Shown: piece by piece, positions 33,060 to 36,474 of the stretch
Layout: each line of letters opens with the position of its first letter
Numbering within the stretch: position 1 is the first letter of the stretch
Source of the DNA: Streptomyces sporangiiformans
GTDB taxonomy: Bacteria > Actinomycetota > Actinomycetes > Streptomycetales > Streptomycetaceae
Length of the DNA stretch: 36,474 nucleotides
Assembly (NCBI RefSeq): GCF_005768555.2
Contig: NZ_VCHX02000020.1
Coordinates: 1-36,474, forward strand
Direction of reading: 5' to 3'
Notes under the pieces: generated by a model
Databases searched by the model: none
What the model was told of the DNA's origin: nothing
What the model saw: only the letters and a program-made list of their open reading frames with translations
Translations under genes and position numbers: made by a program

Positions 33060-34085
33060 TTGCGCGTACTGCTCACCGGACACCAGGGCTACCTGGGCAC
33101 CGTGATGGCCCCGGTCCTCACGGCCGCCGGACACGAAGTCGTCGGCCTCGACTCCGGTCTGTTCGCCGACTGCGTCCTCGGCCCGACGCCCGCCGACCCG
33201 CAGGGGCACCGGGTCGACCTGCGTGACGTCACAGCGGAACACGTGGCCGGCGTCGACGCCGTGATCCACCTGGCCGCGCTCTCCAACGACCCGCTGGGAT
33301 CGCTGGCGCCGGACCTCACCTACGACATCAACCACCACGCGTCCGTACGCCTGGCCCGGCTGGCCCGCGACGCCGGAGTGCGGCGCTTCCTCTACGCGTC
33401 GACCTGCTCGGTCTACGGCGCCGCCGGCGGCGACGACCTGGTGGGCGAGGACGCCCCGCTGCGCCCGGTGACGCCGTACGCCGAGTCCAAGGTGCGGGTG
33501 GAGGACGACCTGCACGCGCTGGCCGACGGCGACTTCACCCCCGTGTTCATGCGCAACGCCACCGCCTTCGGCTACTCGCCCCGGCTGCGCGCCGACATCG
33601 TGCTCAACAACCTGGTGGGCCACGCACTCCTGTCCGGCGAGGTCCTGGTGCTCTCCGACGGCACCCCGTGGCGCCCGCTGGTGCACGCCGCCGACATCGC
33701 ACGGGCCTTCGCGGCCGCGCTGACCGCGCCGCGGGAAGCGGTGCACGACCGGGCGTTCAACATCGGCAGCGAGACCAACAACGTCACGGTCGCCGAGATC
33801 GCCGGGCAGGTCGCCGAGGCGGTGTCCGGCGCGAAGGTGGTGATCACCGGGGAGACCGGTGCCGACCCGCGGTCGTACCGGGTGGACTTCTCCCGGTTCC
33901 GCGCCGCGGTGCCCGGCTTCGACTGCGAGTGGACGGTGAAGCAGGGCGCGCTCGAACTCGCCGACGCCTACCGGAAACACGGGCTGACCCGGGAGGACTT
34001 CGAGCGCCGCTTCACGCGCCTTGCCGTGCTGCGCGCGGCGTCCGACGCCGGCACCGTCGACGACACCTTGCGGTGGCGCCGATGA
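33060..34085 (+). CDS. NAD-dependent epimerase/dehydratase (extended SDR)
   Basis: A nucleotide-sugar modifying SDR of about 341 residues. GHQGYLG (residues 7-13) is the NAD site, AALSNDPLG lies near 72-80, STCSVYG near 114-120, and Tyr140-x3-Lys144 in YAESK is the catalytic pair. The Ser/Thr-Cys-Ser pattern is that of an epimerase or reductase; I see no convincing Asp-Glu pair of a 4,6-dehydratase. TTG 33060 is taken as start, with GGGGG some ten bases upstream. The following gene overlaps its stop (ATGA). It likely shapes the same unusual sugar as its neighbours. Confidence 0.87.
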   Translation: MRVLLTGHQGYLGTVMAPVLTAAGHEVVGLDSGLFADCVLGPTPADPQGHRVDLRDVTAEHVAGVDAVIHLAALSNDPLGSLAPDLTYDINHHASVRLARLARDAGVRRFLYASTCSVYGAAGGDDLVGEDAPLRPVTPYAESKVRVEDDLHALADGDFTPVFMRNATAFGYSPRLRADIVLNNLVGHALLSGEVLVLSDGTPWRPLVHAADIARAFAAALTAPREAVHDRAFNIGSETNNVTVAEIAGQVAEAVSGAKVVITGETGADPRSYRVDFSRFRAAVPGFDCEWTVKQGALELADAYRKHGLTREDFERRFTRLAVLRAASDAGTVDDTLRWRR

Positions 34086-35380
34086 CCGCGGCCGGCGAAC
34101 AGCCGATGACGGCGGCCGGTGACCAGATGTACGCGCTGGTGGAGCGGCTGTACCCGCTGTGCCGGAGCATCACCGGCGACGGTGTGCGCGCCACTTTGGA
34201 CATCGTCGGCGAGTACATCCCGCTGCAGGTGCACGAGGTGCCGACCGGGACTCAGGTGCTCGACTGGACGGTGCCGCAGGAGTGGAACATCCGGGACGCG
34301 TACATCGCCGACACCGCCGGCAACCGGGTCGTCGACTTCGCCGCGTCCAGCCTGCACGTGCTCGGCTACAGCGTGCCGGTGTCGGCGACCATGCCGCTGG
34401 CCGAGCTGCGTGAACACCTGCACACCCTGCCGGACCACCCGTCCTGGGTGCCGTACCGCACCAGCTACTACAAGCCGGAATGGGGTTTCTGCCTGGCCCA
34501 GGAGACGTTGGACGCGATGCCGGACGGCGAGTACGAGGTGTGCATCGACTCCACACTCGCGGACGGCCATCTCACCTACGCCGAGCACGTGGTCCCGGGG
34601 CAGGTCCCCGACGAGGTGATCGTCTCCTGCCATGTCTGCCACCCGTCGCTGGCCAACGACAACCTGGCCGGCATCGCGGTGGCGACGTTCCTGGCCCGGG
34701 CGCTGGCGGAGCAGACGCCGTACTACACCTACCGGTTCCTGTTCGCGCCCGGCACCATCGGGGCGATCACCTGGCTGGCCCGCAACGCGGAGCGGGTGGA
34801 ACGGGTCAAGCACGGCCTTGTGCTGGCCTGCGCCGGCGACCCGGGCGGGCTGACGTACAAGCAGAGCAGGCGCGGCGACGCCGAGATCGACCGCGTGATG
34901 CGGCACGTGCTGGCCGCATCCGAACGCCCGCACCGCGTCGCCGAGTTCACTCCGTACGGCTACGACGAGCGGCAGTTCTGCTCGCCCGGGTTCGATCTCG
35001 GCGTGGGCTCGCTCACCCGGACCCCGTACGCGGGCTACCCCGAGTACCACACCTCGGCGGACAACCTGGACTTCGTCTCCCCGGAGGCGATGGCGGACAC
35101 GCTCGCCGTCTGCCGCGAGGCGTTCGCCGTCCTTGACCGCAACCGGCAGTACGTCAACCTCAGCCCGTACGGCGAACCGCAGCTGGGCCGACGCGGGTTG
35201 TACGACGCGCTCGGCGGCCGCAGCGACACCAAGCAGGCCCAGATGGCCATGCTCTGGGTGCTCAACCTGTCCGACGGCGAGCACAGTCTGCTGGACGTCG
35301 CCGAGCGGTCCGGGCTGCCGTTCGACACCGTCGCCGCCGCGGCCGGCGCCCTGCACGGCGCCGGGCTGATCAAGGCATGA
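34082..35380 (+). CDS. DUF4910 (aminopeptidase-like, M28-related) protein
   Basis: About 432 residues. The N-terminal part (LYPLCRSITGDGVRATLDI) and the core match DUF4910/DUF2172 proteins, which have a zinc-peptidase-like fold. Possible metal ligands sit in SCHVCHPSLANDN (about residues 181-193) and EYHTSADNLD near 320. A winged-helix-like end (SLLDVAERSGLPFDTVAAAA) closes the protein. These proteins recur in bacterial polysaccharide and sugar-modification loci, and I know of no established reaction. By context it could cleave an amide or ester linked to a sugar, perhaps in tandem with the PIG-L protein. It overlaps the epimerase and flippase genes by ATGA at both ends. Confidence 0.85.
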   Translation: MTAAGEQPMTAAGDQMYALVERLYPLCRSITGDGVRATLDIVGEYIPLQVHEVPTGTQVLDWTVPQEWNIRDAYIADTAGNRVVDFAASSLHVLGYSVPVSATMPLAELREHLHTLPDHPSWVPYRTSYYKPEWGFCLAQETLDAMPDGEYEVCIDSTLADGHLTYAEHVVPGQVPDEVIVSCHVCHPSLANDNLAGIAVATFLARALAEQTPYYTYRFLFAPGTIGAITWLARNAERVERVKHGLVLACAGDPGGLTYKQSRRGDAEIDRVMRHVLAASERPHRVAEFTPYGYDERQFCSPGFDLGVGSLTRTPYAGYPEYHTSADNLDFVSPEAMADTLAVCREAFAVLDRNRQYVNLSPYGEPQLGRRGLYDALGGRSDTKQAQMAMLWVLNLSDGEHSLLDVAERSGLPFDTVAAAAGALHGAGLIKA

Positions 35381-36474
35381 CGCCGATGACCACCGAGGGG
35401 GAGAAGACGAGGCCAAAGGCGGCGACCGCCAGGCGGGCCATCGTCGGCCGGCTGTCCTGGGGACTGGCCGACCAGGCGGCCTCCAGCATGACCAACTTCG
35501 CGGTGGGGATCTACGTGGCGCGCTCGCTCGGGCTGGCCGCGTTCGGCGTGTTCAGCCTGGCCTGGGTGACCTACGGCGTGGTGCTCAGCGTCTCCCGCGG
35601 GCTGGCCACCGACCCGCTCGTGGTGCGCTTCAGCGGCGTGCCGGACGCCTCCTGGCGCGGGGCGGTGGCCCGGTCGTCGGGTACCGCGCTCGGCGTCGGT
35701 GCCGCCATCGGCGCGGCGTGTCTGGCGGTCGGGCTGGCTCTCGGCGGCCGCGTGGGGCCCGCGTTCGCCTGCCTCGGCGTCATGCTGCCGGGGCTGCTGC
35801 TGCAGGACGCCTGGCGGTACTCGTTCTTCGCCGCCGGCATCGGGCGGAAGGCGTTCGTCAACGACCTCGTGTGGGGCGTCGCGCTCGTCCCGGCCATGGT
35901 GGTGGCGGCCCGCGTGGGCAGTGTGGCCGCTTTCGTGCTCGCCTGGGGCGTGTCCGCCGCGGTGGCCGCGGTGTACGGCTGCTTCCAGTCCGGGATCCGG
36001 CCCCACATGACCGGAGTGCGCGAGTGGGTCCGCGAGCACCGCGACCTCGGCTACCGGTACCTGGTCGAGAACACATGCGTCAGCGGCGCGAGCCAGCTGC
36101 GGGCGTACGGGCTCGGCGCGATCGTCGGGGTCAGCGCGGTGGGTGTGGTCCGAGGCGCCGAGCTGCTGCTCGGCCCGTTCCTCGCCGTGCTGATGGGGCT
36201 GTCGCTGGTCACCGTCGCGGAGGCGGCACGGGTGGTGCGGCGGGCCCCGCACCGGCTGGGCCCGTTCTGCCTCCTGCTGGGCGGCGCGCAGGCCGCCGCC
36301 GCACTGCTCTGGGGCGCGGCGCTGCTGCTGGTGCCGGACCGGTTCGGCGAGCTCGTGCTCGGCGGCGTCTGGAACTCCGCCTCGGAGCTCATCGTGCCGG
36401 CCACGCTCGGCGTCGCGGGCGCCGGCCTCGGCACCGGCGCGGCGGCCGGGCTGCGCGCGCTCGGCGCGGCCCGG
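35377..36474 (+). CDS. Wzx-like polysaccharide flippase, N-terminal part (runs off the right edge)
   Basis: At least 366 residues with about ten hydrophobic helices, open to the right edge. The start (LSWGLADQAASSMTNFAVG, then ARSLGLAAFGVFSLAW) is typical of the MATE/oligosaccharide-flippase superfamily, where the first helix is followed by a GxxxFGxF-type turn. It should carry the lipid-linked repeat unit across the membrane for the Wzy-like protein. ATG 35377 overlaps the DUF4910 stop; a second ATG is at 35386. The stop is outside the window, so the operon may continue. Confidence 0.83.
   Translation, partial: MTPMTTEGEKTRPKAATARRAIVGRLSWGLADQAASSMTNFAVGIYVARSLGLAAFGVFSLAWVTYGVVLSVSRGLATDPLVVRFSGVPDASWRGAVARSSGTALGVGAAIGAACLAVGLALGGRVGPAFACLGVMLPGLLLQDAWRYSFFAAGIGRKAFVNDLVWGVALVPAMVVAARVGSVAAFVLAWGVSAAVAAVYGCFQSGIRPHMTGVREWVREHRDLGYRYLVENTCVSGASQLRAYGLGAIVGVSAVGVVRGAELLLGPFLAVLMGLSLVTVAEAARVVRRAPHRLGPFCLLLGGAQAAAALLWGAALLLVPDRFGELVLGGVWNSASELIVPATLGVAGAGLGTGAAAGLRALGAAR

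Overview
The window looks like chromosomal DNA from a Streptomyces or a close actinomycete. It is very GC-rich, uses many GTG and TTG starts, has almost no TTA codons, and its genes are packed with 1-4 base ATGA/GTGA/TTGA overlaps. I identified everything from sequence motifs alone, with no database search, so family names are firmer than substrates.

Region 1 (1-9557) is a carbohydrate uptake and catabolism locus organised around an IclR-type regulator. On the minus strand, reading leftward, are the IclR gene, a sugar ABC transporter (ATPase, permease, lipoprotein receptor) and the start of a transketolase that runs off the left edge. On the plus strand, divergent from the regulator, are a cyclase-family hydrolase, a D-2-hydroxyacid dehydrogenase, a tiny repeat-built ORF, a 3-hydroxyisobutyrate-dehydrogenase-type reductase and a short-form 6-phosphogluconate dehydrogenase. 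A shared motif lies upstream of both transcription directions. Transketolase and 6-phosphogluconate dehydrogenase suggest that the unknown substrate enters the pentose phosphate pathway. A strong hairpin terminator follows.

Region 2 (9740-13197) is a damaged zone. It holds a Tat-exported multicopper oxidase with its middle deleted, a DHA2-type drug exporter whose 3' end runs into antisense transposase sequence, and a decayed IS701-like transposase. After these come an AT-richer stretch, a possible structured leader and a tandem array of four identical-stem hairpins, all just upstream of the next operon.

Region 3 (13198-36474, continuing off the right edge) is a Wzx/Wzy-type exopolysaccharide operon, all on the plus strand and nearly gapless. 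It encodes an initiating sugar-phosphate transferase, an AlgD-like nucleotide-sugar dehydrogenase, two glycosyltransferases, two Wzz-type co-polymerases without an intact P-loop, an asparagine-synthase-type amidotransferase, a fused MDR-Gfo/Idh/MocA oxidoreductase, a heparinase II/III-like protein, a parallel beta-helix lipoprotein, a Wzy-like polymerase and a Wzx-like flippase. Inside it is a compact block of sugar C-methyltransferase, cytidylyltransferase-like enzyme, PIG-L deacetylase, NAD-dependent epimerase and DUF4910 protein, which looks like a pathway for an unusual branched sugar. Two genes of the operon carry in-frame TTA codons, so the polymer may be under bldA (developmental) control.
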